Shown: positions 22,229 through 33,471, numbered from the stretch's first letter. The stretch: 64,000 nucleotides of DNA from Sugiyamaella lignohabitans (GCF_001640025.1 NC_031674.1:3906001-3970000); one strand, 5' to 3'. The notes: generated by a model not told the origin, from the letters alone. A program made the numbers and translations.

Positions 22229-25200
22229 TCACATTCCTCTCCTGAAAGACTTTGTAACCTTCCCAGGAAGTACAACTACTGATTTCTTTTGCTTTTTCTT
22301 CTTCTCTGTATTCTTCCTTTCTCTCATCGATTGGTATAGCTCTGTGTCCTTTTCTATTTGTACTTGCAAGTCTTTTTGCTTGGAAAATGCCATCTCCGTT
22401 TCTATGTTTCCCGCCGAGTAACCCTTTTCTTTAATGCTGTAAAAAACCCCTCCTACTTCAGCTAACCATCGAGGATCGACTGCTGTCACTGTCGACATAT
22501 ATTGCTTTGATGTCAGAATAAGCTCATGATATACAAGATAATCGGGAAGATAGCCAAGGCCGTACAATGCAGAAGTCGGGTGAAGTTGCATTGTTACGTG
22601 AGTTCTTAGATTGACATACTCGCCGAGACCCTTTACTTTGGCTGCTTGGTGGAAATAGCCACTGCATATACATCTGCGGATAACATCCCAATCACCATGA
22701 CATGATCTGATTGAGATATTTTGTGATTCAAGAATGAGAACAAGCTGATCGCGAACTTCATTGGCTCTTCTCAGGGATTTAGAATATAGAAAATGTTTGC
22801 CACACCATGCATCGGACTTCCTGTTAGATTTCCACTGAGTATAGACATGTAGTAATGTCAGATGGTCGGATTCTGGGACAAAAAACTTTTCCCTGGCAGC
22901 GTCAGATTCTTCTTGTCTCTCCTTTGGTCGATAGAAGACAGATGGCGTGGATAGCATGGACACGATTGTCAGCATTTCCTCGGTACATCCAATCTCGACA
23001 GATTCTATAATAAGTTTGGAAAGTGACGGGTCTATTGGAAGAGAAGACATTTTTTTCCCTAAATGCGTCAACCGACCAAAATTGTCAAGAGCCCCCAGGG
23101 CCCACAAATCATACAAACTAACTGTTAAAGTATCCATTGGAGGGGGGTCCATGAAATCAAATTCCAACAAATTATCAACACCTAATGATTTTAGAAGTAG
23201 TAGAGTATTTGCCAGATTTGTTCTTTGGATCTCTGGAATAGTTTGAGGATACATTTCTTCCTCTTCAGCGCGTTCGGTATATAGCCGATATGCAACACCT
23301 TTACCCGTTCTACCAGCTCGTCCCGATCGTTGGCCAGCATTTGCGCGTGATATAGGTGTAATCTGAAGAGAGTCCATTCCTAGCTTTGGATTATAAACCC
23401 GTAACTTTGAATAACCACTATCGACCACAAAGGATATACCATCAACTGTTAGAGAAGTCTCAGCAATATTAGTAGCTATTACGACTTTTCGACTACCATC
23501 AGGAGCAGGTTGAAAGATTTTGGCTTGCAAATCTGCTGGCATTTGTGAATAAATAGGCAGTATTTCGAGTGGAGCTGGTTTATCAAGCAACAACATGCGC
23601 TCTTTTAGCATCTCACAAGTTGCTTCAATATCTTCTTGGCCAGTCATAAACACAAGAATATCCCCAAGCCCAGATTGCAAATGTATTGTCAGCACTTGCT
23701 TAACGGCGGCATCAACATAATCTTCTATAGGAGCTTTTGAGTGAAAAACATCAACCGGGAACGTTCTACCGGGAATAGTAAATTGAGGTGCCCCACCATA
23801 GAATTGCGAAAACCTGTCAGCATTCAGAGTTGCCGATGTTATGATAAGCTTGATGTCTCTCCTTTTAAGTAGGATCTTCTTGAACAATCCCATTAGTATA
23901 TCAGTATTGAGAGACCTTTCATGTGCCTCGTCCATAATAACACAAGAATACTTTGATAGAACAGAGTCGACAAGCGATTCTCGCAGAAGCACACCATCTG
24001 TCATATACTTTATTTTAGTTTTCGAACTGGTGCAGTCCTCAAATCTGATAGCGTATCCTACCTCATCACCTAATTTCACTTCCATTTCCTCACTAACACG
24101 CCTGGCAACACTCATAGCAGCAACTCTTCTCGGTTGTGTACAACCTATTAGGCCCCGGCTACCATAGCCATCCTCAAGTAAAAATTGGGTTAACTGAGTA
24201 GTCTTACCAGATCCCGTTTCGCCAATTACTACAATAACCTGATTATCTCGAATAACTTTTAAAAGCTGTTCGCGAACTGCAAAGGCAGGCAAGAATTGTC
24301 TTTGTTCTTTAAGGGACTTTTCTCGACTGAACTTGGATGCCTGGTTAGAGTTCGATGACAAAAAATCCGAAAACTTGTTTGACTGATTGGTACTCGAAGC
24401 TGCATCCTCATCCTCGCCTGTTTTTATACCCATCACATTACCTAATGTGGTTCCAGCGAGACTAGCAGCCTGTTTAGCTTGTTGCTGGCGTTCTCTCTGC
24501 TGACGTCTCTCCCTTACAATGGCAGATCCTTTTCTTGCAAAAACAGCCAAGTCACTTTGGGGATCTCGTACAGCTGAGATTGGATCTTTCTGTGTAGTAA
24601 AAATTTGATGTCCATCAAGAAAAGGAGGCTTCAGAGAGCGCACAAACAAATGTACTCTTTTCTCCTCCTCATTGTCAAAATCAAAATCGACAACATTCGA
24701 GCCTGCTACTCCAGATGTTCTCATTCTGTTCTGTTCCCACATGTCCATGTCTTTGTGCCTTTGTCTTGTCTGCATAGATATTCTTTTTTGAACCTTGGCC
24801 TCTAGGACAGCATTTGCTTCTGAGACCCCACCGAGGAATTGGTCATCATCGCCAGCAGTTTGTCCGAATTCGTCAGCATTATACCAGTCGCGGTCTAGAG
24901 CCGCTAAAGACTCTTCATCATATCCAGGGGAGTGTGAAGGTGAAGGTGAATGTGAAGATGTCTGCGAGTCAGAAAAAGAAGACTTCCCTCTAACTAAGAA
25001 TCGACCAGACAGATCTCCACTATTATTTGATGTGATGAATCTCTTTTTCGTATCATGGGTTCTAGTCGCTTTAGAATTCCGCGTGCTTGTAGGATTATCA
25101 AAGTTTTCAGACTCAGAATAAGAGATCGCTCTCTTTTTTCTGATGTCGTCTAGTTTTTGTCGCGCGGTCTCTGATATACCCCTCTTAACCACAAGCTGCG

Positions 25201-25675
25201 GGCCTAAATATATATCTTCTTGATCGTGATCATGACGTGAGATTGATTCTAGTTTTGGTCTTCTTTGATTAGGAGATCTCTGGGTTAATTTAAAATTCTG
25301 TTCTACTTGAGTGAATTCTGGTTCTTCTTTTGGTTCATCTTTGACTTCAATTTTATTGGTTGGTTCAAATCGGTCAAGGTTGTCGTCTAGTGGCGAAGCT
25401 GATTGGACTTCAAGTTTCACTTCAATGGGTCCATCAGTTCCAATACTGTGGTTCGCATTATTATTTTCACACTTTCGTTCCTTGTAGACACCTATTAAAA
25501 ACTCCTTATCAAATCTCCCAAATATCATACAAGACCGTATGAACGCATCAATGCCATTTTGATTGTCGGCCAGTCTCAGCACTTGAGCTGCTATTGCTTC
25601 ATTTGGTCTATCTCTATTCAATTGCAGAGCTATCTGCCTTGCCAATTGCGAGATATACTCTGGGTCGTCTACCAT
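22229..25675 (-). CDS. PRP16: DEAH-box pre-mRNA splicing ATPase Prp16
   Basis: Spliceosomal RNA-dependent ATPase that remodels the complex after branching and proofreads the first step. 1148 aa (S. cerevisiae 1071). A charged N-terminal third (about 1-470) precedes motif [11 protein letters not shown] (near 490), DEAH (near 580) and SAT. Next come the RecA2 motifs, including [12 protein letters not shown], then winged-helix, ratchet and OB-fold (DUF1605) domains and a Lys-rich tail ending near KKKKQKKS. The overall order and the QRSGRAGR form of motif VI fit Prp16 better than Prp2, Prp22 or Prp43. Intronless, divergent from MRPL20. Confidence 0.92.
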   Translation of the reverse strand: MVDDPEYISQLARQIALQLNRDRPNEAIAAQVLRLADNQNGIDAFIRSCMIFGRFDKEFLIGVYKERKCENNNANHSIGTDGPIEVKLEVQSASPLDDNLDRFEPTNKIEVKDEPKEEPEFTQVEQNFKLTQRSPNQRRPKLESISRHDHDQEDIYLGPQLVVKRGISETARQKLDDIRKKRAISYSESENFDNPTSTRNSKATRTHDTKKRFITSNNSGDLSGRFLVRGKSSFSDSQTSSHSPSPSHSPGYDEESLAALDRDWYNADEFGQTAGDDDQFLGGVSEANAVLEAKVQKRISMQTRQRHKDMDMWEQNRMRTSGVAGSNVVDFDFDNEEEKRVHLFVRSLKPPFLDGHQIFTTQKDPISAVRDPQSDLAVFARKGSAIVRERRQQRERQQQAKQAASLAGTTLGNVMGIKTGEDEDAASSTNQSNKFSDFLSSNSNQASKFSREKSLKEQRQFLPAFAVREQLLKVIRDNQVIVVIGETGSGKTTQLTQFLLEDGYGSRGLIGCTQPRRVAAMSVARRVSEEMEVKLGDEVGYAIRFEDCTSSKTKIKYMTDGVLLRESLVDSVLSKYSCVIMDEAHERSLNTDILMGLFKKILLKRRDIKLIITSATLNADRFSQFYGGAPQFTIPGRTFPVDVFHSKAPIEDYVDAAVKQVLTIHLQSGLGDILVFMTGQEDIEATCEMLKERMLLLDKPAPLEILPIYSQMPADLQAKIFQPAPDGSRKVVIATNIAETSLTVDGISFVVDSGYSKLRVYNPKLGMDSLQITPISRANAGQRSGRAGRTGKGVAYRLYTERAEEEEMYPQTIPEIQRTNLANTLLLLKSLGVDNLLEFDFMDPPPMDTLTVSLYDLWALGALDNFGRLTHLGKKMSSLPIDPSLSKLIIESVEIGCTEEMLTIVSMLSTPSVFYRPKERQEESDAAREKFFVPESDHLTLLHVYTQWKSNRKSDAWCGKHFLYSKSLRRANEVRDQLVLILESQNISIRSCHGDWDVIRRCICSGYFHQAAKVKGLGEYVNLRTHVTMQLHPTSALYGLGYLPDYLVYHELILTSKQYMSTVTAVDPRWLAEVGGVFYSIKEKGYSAGNIETEMAFSKQKDLQVQIEKDTELYQSMRERKNTEKKKKQKKSVVVLPGKVTKSFRRGM

Positions 25676-25760
25676 TATGTAATGGTAATATTGGTGTTTG
25701 GTCTACATCACTAACCAGGATCAATAATAATGTAGGCAGGGTCCAAATCTAAAAGCCTTT

Positions 25761-25785
25761 GGGGTTAGGGTACAATATTAGGGTT
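25761..25785. promoter_or_regulatory. Tandem TTAGGGT motifs in the PRP16/MRPL20 divergent promoter
   Basis: TTAGGGTA at 25765-25772 and TTAGGGTT at 25778-25785 are spaced by one helical turn and lie just upstream of MRPL20. They resemble Tbf1/Tay1-type telomere-repeat sites. Binding is inferred. Confidence 0.45.
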
Positions 25786-25877
25786 ACATCCGCATGAATT
25801 TTTTGGTCTACTCAAGTTCGATACATCGTAACTTCGACATCCAGCTGACAGACCGGTCAACGCTTATGAATAGAACA

Positions 25878-26465
25878 ATGCTTTCTAAACATAGAGTCAC
25901 TCTTGGACTGAGTGGAAATTCGTTTCTTCGATCCATTAGAAATGCATCATCTAAGCACACAAATCCTGGTAGAGAGGCTATTCCAACTCGATTTCCCACC
26001 CTTTATAATCCAAAACGTTCAGCATCCAATAATAAAATTCAACTCCCTATAGGGCTGGTGTATAACCCGGCGCCGGCAGCTCCCAGTCCCTATGAGACAC
26101 CAGCTGCTTTTCTGCCAAAAGAGGACAAGCGAACTGTTGTGGTAAACAGTGAAGAATTCCCAGTAGACAAAATCCCGGCTCTCAAAGAGCCTCTGGAGAA
26201 AAAATACAATTTGACTGAAAAGGATCTTATTGAAATTCATAATCTCAGAACGTCAGATCCTAATAAATGGACTCGAAGAGCCCTGGCGGAAAAGTTCAGC
26301 TGTTCAGAGTTTATGATTTCAGTTGCATCAAAACCAAATCCTGAATATAAAAAAGAAATGGATGAGAGGCTAGAAACTATTAAAGAATCGTGGTCACCAC
26401 GAAGAGCCAGAGCAAGAAATGACCGACAGCGGAGAAAGCGACTATGGATTCGGGATGCCCAGTAG
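25878..26465 (+). CDS. MRPL20: Mitochondrial large-subunit ribosomal protein mL58 (Mrpl20)
   Basis: Fungal-specific component of the 54S mitoribosomal subunit. From the ATG at 25878 the protein is 195 aa, the same length as the S. cerevisiae protein, and begins with an Arg/Ser-rich presequence (MLSKHRVTLGLSG). In-frame ATGs at 25794 and 25866 are possible, but 25794 sits only 9 bp from the TTAGGG promoter motifs. The family signature IGLVYNPAPAAPSPYETPAA is followed by the ETPAAFLPKEDKR segment, a helical middle, and a very basic C-terminus (RRARARNDRQRRKRLW). It converges on the NECAP gene (158 bp). Confidence 0.88.
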   Translation: MLSKHRVTLGLSGNSFLRSIRNASSKHTNPGREAIPTRFPTLYNPKRSASNNKIQLPIGLVYNPAPAAPSPYETPAAFLPKEDKRTVVVNSEEFPVDKIPALKEPLEKKYNLTEKDLIEIHNLRTSDPNKWTRRALAEKFSCSEFMISVASKPNPEYKKEMDERLETIKESWSPRRARARNDRQRRKRLWIRDAQ

Positions 26466-26623
26466 AGGTGAATTATGAAGTATTGCGGCTCTAACGAAGA
26501 TTTTCGAATTGTAAATAAATAAATTGCATGCTATATTCTGGCTTAATGTAAACAATGAATATTATGAATAGATTCATTCTTGATAAAGATGATAGAAGGG
26601 GGGTAGATGGATGTATGCTATTT

Positions 26624-27298
26624 TCATTGAAAATCGCCAAAATCGTCATCGGTAGCTAAGGGCTTGGGGGGAGATGCCTGACGGTTTTTTGAGCGCCGGG
26701 AAGATGGCGGTGGGGGAAGAAGCATTGGGATTACCGTGTTAGCTTCAGCATCTTCCGTAGAATCATCTTTCGCACCATTGGACCCACTGATATTTACGTG
26801 AATCATTTGACCCTCTTTCAAAGAATAGTCTTTCTGTTGATCTATATGTTTCGAGGGATTAAGAAACTGCTGTCCTGCTTGTGGATTGGAATGCCTTTTG
26901 TAATCTTGCAATGCAATATTGAACTCAAACGATGAGTTCCTATCAGGAAATCCCATCCCCAATACAGCCCGTCTGTCTCCGTCAACTACAGTGATTGCAA
27001 AGAATCTAGATGAATCAGAGGCAGCTGTCACACCATTCCCATCCTTAGAATACGGGGCAATGGCAAACAGCTCTCCAGAATTCGAGTCTTCGAGCTTCAA
27101 GTGACAGTCTATTTTGTTCGCGCTATGAGTTTGGCTAATACCTTCCACCTCTACTACCCTCAACCTTCCCTGCCATAGTGGGTTATCAACTGGCCATTGA
27201 CCAGCAACATGACCAGCAGATATACTCTTCAAGGGGGGAATCGAATAAATATAAACCAAGGGACAAGTGAATAGGGTAGTTTCAATAAGGTCGCTCAT
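26624..27298 (-). CDS. NECAP-family clathrin adaptor-associated protein
   Basis: Endocytic accessory protein that binds AP-2/AP-1 ear domains in metazoa. 224 aa. An N-terminal NECAP PHear domain (about 1-150) includes GQWPVDNPLWQGRLRVVE, FAIAPY and FAITVVDGDRRAVLGMGFPD-type blocks. The tail is Pro/Ser-rich (LPPPPPSSRR) and ends in DDDFGDFQ, an acidic aromatic motif of the kind that binds adaptor ears. S. cerevisiae lacks an obvious NECAP gene, so retention here argues for an earlier-branching yeast. It is divergent from HBS1 (148 bp). Confidence 0.9.
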   Translation of the reverse strand: MSDLIETTLFTCPLVYIYSIPPLKSISAGHVAGQWPVDNPLWQGRLRVVEVEGISQTHSANKIDCHLKLEDSNSGELFAIAPYSKDGNGVTAASDSSRFFAITVVDGDRRAVLGMGFPDRNSSFEFNIALQDYKRHSNPQAGQQFLNPSKHIDQQKDYSLKEGQMIHVNISGSNGAKDDSTEDAEANTVIPMLLPPPPSSRRSKNRQASPPKPLATDDDFGDFQ

Positions 27299-27446
27299 TA
27301 TAACTAAGACATCTGTTACAGTAACTCATGCTTGAGGTCGGTTCATGGAGCCTGACTTTAGAGAGACGCCGCATGCTAAACCTGCAGCAGACTCATTATC
27401 AACGAGGATTGAACTCTACCTTTTAACATATAGCTACACAGACATC

Positions 27447-30177
27447 ATGCCCCCACCACCAGTATACGATGACGATGGTGAGTTGAATCTGTCAAGTTAA
27501 TCAATTGCTAGAAATCCTAACTAAAGTTTTAGATCTGATCGATTATGACGAAGAGTACTACGAGGATGGTGAGTCTGATTTGAAATTCTAAAGTCTACAA
27601 ATGAAGACAGATGAAGATACTAACAATGAATATAGAGATGGATTCTGGAGATGAAGGTAAGCTGTAACAACATATTGAATAAATGTCCAAGATCTAACTT
27701 ATTTGAAGAAGACCTTATGATGGCCGTGGTCCAAGTCAAGTCATTATTAGGGGGTCTCAAAGTTAACGATGACGAGATCAAGGAGTCAATATACCACTAT
27801 GACTTTGATGTGGATAAGGTGGCGAAATATTTCAAAGATAAAGAAGAGAAAAAGAAAAAAAAAGCGTCTCTCTCTGCTATATCCGCTACCTCAAAAGCAG
27901 ATTCAAAATTAAAAAATCTCATTTCTCAGAGAAGTGAAAGCAAAGGTAAGTTTATGGTGGGGATATAATGATAAGGTTTGTTAAAGTTATGTGCAATTTC
28001 TAAGGTTTTTATATCAAGGTCTCACAGGGTTGGAATCGCAACCAGTTTCAAAATTGACTGCCCTCGCCAAATCCAGAAGTGGTAGAGGCGCAGATGACGG
28101 CTTGGCTTCATCGAAGGTCGCACTGAAATCAGTTGGTCTGCTGAATAAAATTAATTCGCCAAAATCATTGGGATCCAGCACTTCGACTATTAATGAGGGT
28201 GAACTTGGGACTAGAAATAAATTGTCTGCCTTGGCATTATTACGTACATCGAAAGGAGGAGCTGCCAAGTCCAACTTGAGTAGATTGGATAGCTTCGGTG
28301 TATCTAAGGGGCTCATATCTACTAGTAGTACAACTATAACCCAACAAGCTCCACTCAAGTCTGATTCAACAAGCGCTACAAAAGAGCCTCGAAAATCGAC
28401 GGTAATCACCTCAGGACGACCAAAGAAGAAAGTCAAGTGCTTTCCTGACCTAGACCTTGATATATTAAGAAACCTTGTTCCTGCTCGCAAGCCTGAATCA
28501 TCATCGTTCGGGATGGTTTTTGGAGTTTCGAGGAACTCTACATATAGGGCTAATACCGTCTCGCATGCGGCATTGGCCTTGGATTCTGACCTACGTAACT
28601 CGGTTATTGAGGCGTTTAGTAGTCCTAGTCCTGACGATATAGTTTTATCAGCTCAAGAACAAGGTTTTTCAAATTTGGAGAAAAAGTTGGGAGGACTGGC
28701 TATGAATGACCAAATCAAAAAACCAGTAGCCTCACCGTTACCGAAATCCACTTCGTCAGCTCCTTTGAAGTATAACATCAGTAGTGAACTGGTACAAACC
28801 AAAAAGCCATCGCTAAGTTTTGTTGTCATTGGCCATGTGGATGCTGGCAAAAGTACTTTAATGGGTAGGTTATTGTATGATGTAGGCGCTGTGGATAAGC
28901 ACATCATCGATAAATATGCCAAAGAATCAGGAAATGTAGGGAAAGGATCTTTTGCGTTAGCATGGGTAATGGACCAAACGGAAGAAGAAAGGAATAGAGG
29001 GGTCACAATTGATATTGCTGTCAGTACTTTCTATTCAAATGGAATCCAGTTCACAATAGTGGATGCGCCAGGCCATCGAGACTTTGTCCCTAATATGATT
29101 GCTGGTTCGTCGCAAGCCGATGTGGCAGTTCTTGTCGTTGATTCTGCTACCAATGCTTTTGAATCCGGATTCAGCTTGGATGGACAAACAAAAGAACATG
29201 CAATACTGGTGCGAAGTTTGGGTGTGGACAGAATTTTGGTGGCGGTTAACAAGTTAGATACTGTGGATTGGTCTTTTGATAGATTCGAGGAAATACGCAT
29301 TCAACTCACAGAATTTCTGACCAAGGTAGTTGGATTTCAGTTATCGAAGATTACCTTCATTCCTGTATCTGGATTAAATGGCGACAATGTCGTAAATAAT
29401 AAATCTGACGTTTCCTGGTATTCATCAAAGAAAACTATTTTGTCAGAGCTAGAATCAATCGCCATCAATGAAAAATCTTATTCTCTGAAAAAGGATCATG
29501 AAAAGGATTTTCGAATGATAATCGCAAATTTTTACGCTGTTCCACATACGTCCGATGTTGCTGTTCAAGGAAAAATTGACTCTGGTTCCGTACAAATCGG
29601 TCAATTGTTGAAGGTTATTCCGTCAGGAATGGTTACACAAGTCAGGTCGATATCCCCTATAGGGGAAGATTCCTCGACTAACAAGTCTGAATCAAAGCGG
29701 GAGTGGGCCATCGCTGGCGACAACATTCTACTGAGTGTACCGGCGACAAGTATAGATCTGGATAAAGTCAGCGTAGGTGATGTTTTGGCTAACCAAGATT
29801 CAAATATTGAATCTGTTCATAAGTTCACATCTAGGATTGTAGTATTCGACGTGGCAAGGCCCCTCCTTCCTGGCACGAAAGTGCTTCTTCACCGGGGACG
29901 TACAAACGAACCTTGTAAAATATCCAGACTAGTATCCATTTTAGATAAGTCTACAGGAACCCCTATCAAGAAAAAGCCTCGATTTCTATCCAGCGGCCAA
30001 ACTGCTACCGTGGATATTGAGCTGGAAGGTGATCAAACCATCCCATTGGACACGTTTTCCAACAGTAAAGAACTTGGAAGGTTTGTTCTTCGTAAGGGTG
30101 GTTCTACCATTGCAGCAGGTGTAGTTGATTCACTAATTTCATCTAAAGAGAATACGCCATCAACAGTACCAGCGTAG
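27447..30177 (+). CDS. HBS1: Hbs1/Ski7-type translational GTPase (ribosome rescue), five exons
   Basis: eRF3/EF-1alpha-like GTPase that acts with Dom34 on stalled ribosomes. Exons are 27447-27477, 27533-27568, 27636-27656, 27709-27945 and 28019-30177 (827 aa). All four introns (55, 67, 52 and 73 bp) split a codon after its first base, and intron 2 has a perfect TACTAAC. The acidic start (PPPPVYDDDDLIDYDEEYYED) leads into an HBS1_N/UBA-like domain (about 35-85). A linker of about 260 residues with repeated SKLTALAKSRS-like segments follows. The GTPase domain has GHVDAGKST at 380-388, DAPGHRDF and NKLD, with EF-Tu domains II and III behind. The linker is far longer than in S. cerevisiae Hbs1. 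Confidence 0.93.
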
Positions 30178-30266
30178 AGACATAATTATTTTATATCTAA
30201 ATATACATATATGCAGTTCTAATCAGCTGGTGGTATTCTGCTTAAAAAGTCTCGTGTGGATTCCTG

Positions 30267-31238
30267 TTAACCCAGCATTGCATCGTAAAACAACAGCACG
30301 AGGCCTAGTGAAACTGAAGAATAAATAATTATTTTAGAAGCCCGTCTGTTCCTTGATCTCGCAGAAGCTAGTTGCTCATTTGCGGCAGAGACATCGGATG
30401 ATGTTTTAAATGCATCATCCATTAGACTCTGAATTTTGGTATTCTGTGACGATAAATGCGTTGCTAGCGAAGTTTGAAGTTCCGCTATTTCATACATGGA
30501 TTGCTCTGCCTGTTTGACTTTATCATGTGTTACTTCTAATTCCTCGAGCAGTGAAGAATTTTCCTGTTCTAGGAGTTGAACTTGCTGTGGCGAGAGCTCT
30601 AAACTCGGCTTCGAATGCTCAGGGGTATCGTGTGCGACATTCGATATATTTGTTTCAAAGTTTTCCTTTTTGTCCCATGTATTCAAAGGATTTTGGGGAG
30701 TATGAAATGTGCTCTTGGATTTTGCTAACTGTCTCGAAAGTCGAATCTCCTGTTGTGCAGCGTGTGTATCCGACACAGTCTTCAACAAATCATTCAAATA
30801 CCAAAACATTCCTGCCCTATGTAACTTGATTGTCGTATCAATCCCTTCCTTCTTTGGGTCTCGAAGAAATTTAGCAACTCTTGACGCACTGTGTGAGTTC
30901 TCTATTCTTCTCTTCTCCAGCTCTTCCAAGGCCCGAAGTCTCCCCATTTGTCTTTGGAGAATCAACCTCGTCTCATAATCAATTTCATCTCGCTGATTGT
31001 CCGTAAGAGATTCGTCATGACTGGATACCCGGGAATTGGACAGATAGGACGGTCTGATTTCTGCCAAGTAACTGGCCAGCTCTTTGATCTTGTCATTGAT
31101 ATCCAAGCATTCTGCTGTTAATCTATCCGGTTTGTGATCATTCACGGATGTGCTGTTGATTTGCGTACCCTTATTCAGAAGCTGCTCTCTTTTACTCCGG
31201 CTCAATTCCCTGAATGTATATGTTATATCAGCTCCCAT
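30267..31238 (-). CDS. SEC20: ER SNARE Sec20 (Qb-SNARE of retrograde Golgi-ER traffic)
   Basis: SNARE acting with Ufe1, Use1, Sec22 and the Dsl1 tether in COPI vesicle fusion at the ER. 323 aa, ATG at 31238. An N-terminal helical region lies at about 25-190. The Sec20/BNIP1 SNARE-like motif covers about 210-300 (LLEELEVTHDKVKQAEQSMY through SAANEQLASARSRNRRASK). A single membrane anchor, IIIYSSVSLGLVLLFYDAML, ends the protein. It lacks the lumenal HDEL-bearing tail of S. cerevisiae Sec20 and stops right after the anchor. It converges on HBS1 (89 bp) and diverges from the KH gene. Confidence 0.85.
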   Translation of the reverse strand: MGADITYTFRELSRSKREQLLNKGTQINSTSVNDHKPDRLTAECLDINDKIKELASYLAEIRPSYLSNSRVSSHDESLTDNQRDEIDYETRLILQRQMGRLRALEELEKRRIENSHSASRVAKFLRDPKKEGIDTTIKLHRAGMFWYLNDLLKTVSDTHAAQQEIRLSRQLAKSKSTFHTPQNPLNTWDKKENFETNISNVAHDTPEHSKPSLELSPQQVQLLEQENSSLLEELEVTHDKVKQAEQSMYEIAELQTSLATHLSSQNTKIQSLMDDAFKTSSDVSAANEQLASARSRNRRASKIIIYSSVSLGLVLLFYDAMLG

Positions 31239-31404
31239 TGTCGTGTGAACTGGTTGTTTAATTGTGCTATCTATGTAGCGCTATTAAGTACTTGACGCAC
31301 GCATAACAAGCATGTTTTGAATTTTGATGTTAATTGGCGATCGCAATGCCACTATCATACAAAATGCTTCAGCATTCAACTTTTGCAAAGTAAAATTAGA
31401 CAAA

Positions 31405-33222
31405 ATGGCTGAAAATCCGGCTCAAGCCAATGTTAGTGCAATCTCGGCAAATCAAAACTCTCCAGATTCTGAGAACCGAAGATTTCGGCCTGAAATTAGA
31501 GAACAGAACACTGATACTGAATTGTATAATCGAGTTTATCAAGAGCATAATTCTTCAGATGTCCGTAAACATCAAGACAATGGTGAACATGATAATTCCG
31601 ACTATTCTCAGTCAAGTTCAAACTCCAGTCACTACGTCAGGCGTCATGGTTATAAGGAACGGTCTAGACGAAGATTTACGAGAGGTCCAAGTCGAAGTCG
31701 GAGTCGAAGTCGGAGTCGAAGCCGTAGCCTAACAAGGAGCAGAGATGGCCATCGAACTTCTCGCTGGAAAGATGATTCGCAGGAGCGATACAGCAGAAGA
31801 TCCCGGCATCGACATAGCAAACATGACAGTGAGAGCTATAGTGATGATGAAGATACTTACAATAGACGTCGTAGAGACAGGAAAGACCGTGGCGGTGAGA
31901 GTACTTCGGTAGCTAACGAACCTAGTCCCAAATCCAAATCTACTGAAGAATCTAACGAGAATAGCAAGCCAAAGATTGATGCTTCCGCAGCGATTGCTGC
32001 TGCTGCTGCGGCAGCCGCAAAAATCAATGCTCAGCTTGCGAATATGGCCCAACAAAGCCGGTCAAATAAAAGCACAACCCCTCCAGCACAAGCTGCACTA
32101 ACAACCCCAGTTTTGCCCATTCGAACTAAAACTTTTACAGAAAGAGTTGAGATTAATGACTTGAGAAACAAATATCTTCTGACTAAAGAACAGACTCTGG
32201 CTACAATAAAAGAAGAAACAGGAGCTACAGTGATAACAAAAGGACGGTACTATCCTGATAAGTCTAGGGCTTCTGTAAGGGATCCTCCACTATATCTGCT
32301 AGTGGAAGCTCCTGATCAAGCCTCCTTGGACAAGGCAATAGCGCGAATTGAAGATTTTGCCAAGCAATTTTTGGGCCACCTTGTGGATGAAAATCGATTT
32401 AGACGACGAGATATGATGCATCTATTTGAAGGAGGAGAAGAGAGAAAGGCGATAATGGGTGCCGAGCCTGTTAGTGGTGCCAATAGTATTGCCGTAAACG
32501 GAAGTAAGCTTGAAGAGCTATCAACCTCGACACCGTCGCCATCGCTACCTCACCCCATAGCCTCCCAAGCCATCCCTGCATCTCGGCCTCATCCGACAGC
32601 AATTCCGGGCTCTTCAGATAAACAATACTTGAATGCTAGTTATCAATCTGTGACTCTCATGTCTGACAGACCAGGTTATTTTGAGACCAAAGTTGGAGTA
32701 GATATAAAAACACGTCAGTCTCCTAAGCAGGTTTATGAAGCTATTCTTGGTGAGAATAGCCAAAATATTAATCATATTGCGAATGAAACTTTAACCTCAG
32801 TTGTTGTGAAGGGTATGGGATCAGGTCAAGATGAGGCTCTAGATCTTTATATCCACATATATGGACACAGCAAGGAACAAGTTACAAATGCGCGAACCAT
32901 ATGCATGGATTTAGTAACTGTAATGACGGAGCAACTAGAGAGTTTGTTTCCTTCAGAAGATTCATCGACGACAAACTTGTTATCAACCATCGCAAATGAT
33001 AATAGTCCAACTGCTGCTAGTCAGGAAGGTGGCGCTGCTTTTCAGGCTGACCATCGACCGTCGCGGCCACTACCTCCACCTCCACCAGCTCGCCCTCCTC
33101 CCCCAACCATGCCACCTCCACCCCCACCCCCTGGTATGCCATTATCAAAACCAGTCCGTGCACCACCACCGCCTCCACCTTCTCCTCACCTACAGGGTCC
33201 TCGTAAACCTCCATTGCCCTGA
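31405..33222 (+). CDS. KH-domain/RS-domain RNA-binding protein (KHDC4-like splicing factor)
   Basis: 605 aa from the ATG at 31405 (context CAAAATGG); an in-frame ATG at 31324 would add 27 residues and lies only 86 bp from divergent SEC20. An acidic/polar start precedes an SR-repeat (RSRSRSRSRSRS, about 95-115) and a KH-type domain (about 245-325, TFTERVEINDLRNKYLLTKE and GATVITKGRYY). A second KH-like region (about 420-515) covers VGVDIKTRQSPKQVYEAILG through MTEQLES. The C-terminal 60 residues are poly-proline. The order resembles human KHDC4 (BLOM7) and its fungal relatives, which act in pre-mRNA splicing. Function here is inferred from family. Confidence 0.75.
   Translation: MAENPAQANVSAISANQNSPDSENRRFRPEIREQNTDTELYNRVYQEHNSSDVRKHQDNGEHDNSDYSQSSSNSSHYVRRHGYKERSRRRFTRGPSRSRSRSRSRSRSLTRSRDGHRTSRWKDDSQERYSRRSRHRHSKHDSESYSDDEDTYNRRRRDRKDRGGESTSVANEPSPKSKSTEESNENSKPKIDASAAIAAAAAAAAKINAQLANMAQQSRSNKSTTPPAQAALTTPVLPIRTKTFTERVEINDLRNKYLLTKEQTLATIKEETGATVITKGRYYPDKSRASVRDPPLYLLVEAPDQASLDKAIARIEDFAKQFLGHLVDENRFRRRDMMHLFEGGEERKAIMGAEPVSGANSIAVNGSKLEELSTSTPSPSLPHPIASQAIPASRPHPTAIPGSSDKQYLNASYQSVTLMSDRPGYFETKVGVDIKTRQSPKQVYEAILGENSQNINHIANETLTSVVVKGMGSGQDEALDLYIHIYGHSKEQVTNARTICMDLVTVMTEQLESLFPSEDSSTTNLLSTIANDNSPTAASQEGGAAFQADHRPSRPLPPPPPARPPPPTMPPPPPPPGMPLSKPVRAPPPPPPSPHLQGPRKPPLP
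31690..31725 (+). repeat. 12-bp tandem repeat encoding the SR tract
   Basis: Three near-identical copies of a unit close to AGTCGAAGTCGG encode the Arg-Ser dipeptide run. In-frame expansion or contraction would vary the SR length. Confidence 0.75.
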
Positions 33223-33471
33223 TTTTTATAAATGATACCTTAGCCGTGTTGGCCCTCGTATGCTATCAGTTTGGAGAGTAAATAGTTTTCATATAAATAT
33301 ATATTGTGAATCGATACAACCTAAACTTGTATGGCCCTACTGGCTCGTCTAATGACCCCGATGGTCCTAAGATTCCATGGCCTCTCCATGTCATGTCAGG
33401 GGGATAATATTCCGAAGTATAAACTGCGTATACTATAAGAAGAAACAGTTTTGTATCTTCCTGCTCTGGTA

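Noticed and set aside
28001..28018. Upstream alternative acceptor (TAAG at 28001-28004) in HBS1 intron 4
   Set aside because: Using it shifts the frame and meets a TGA within about 18 codons, so it is unlikely to make a functional isoform.
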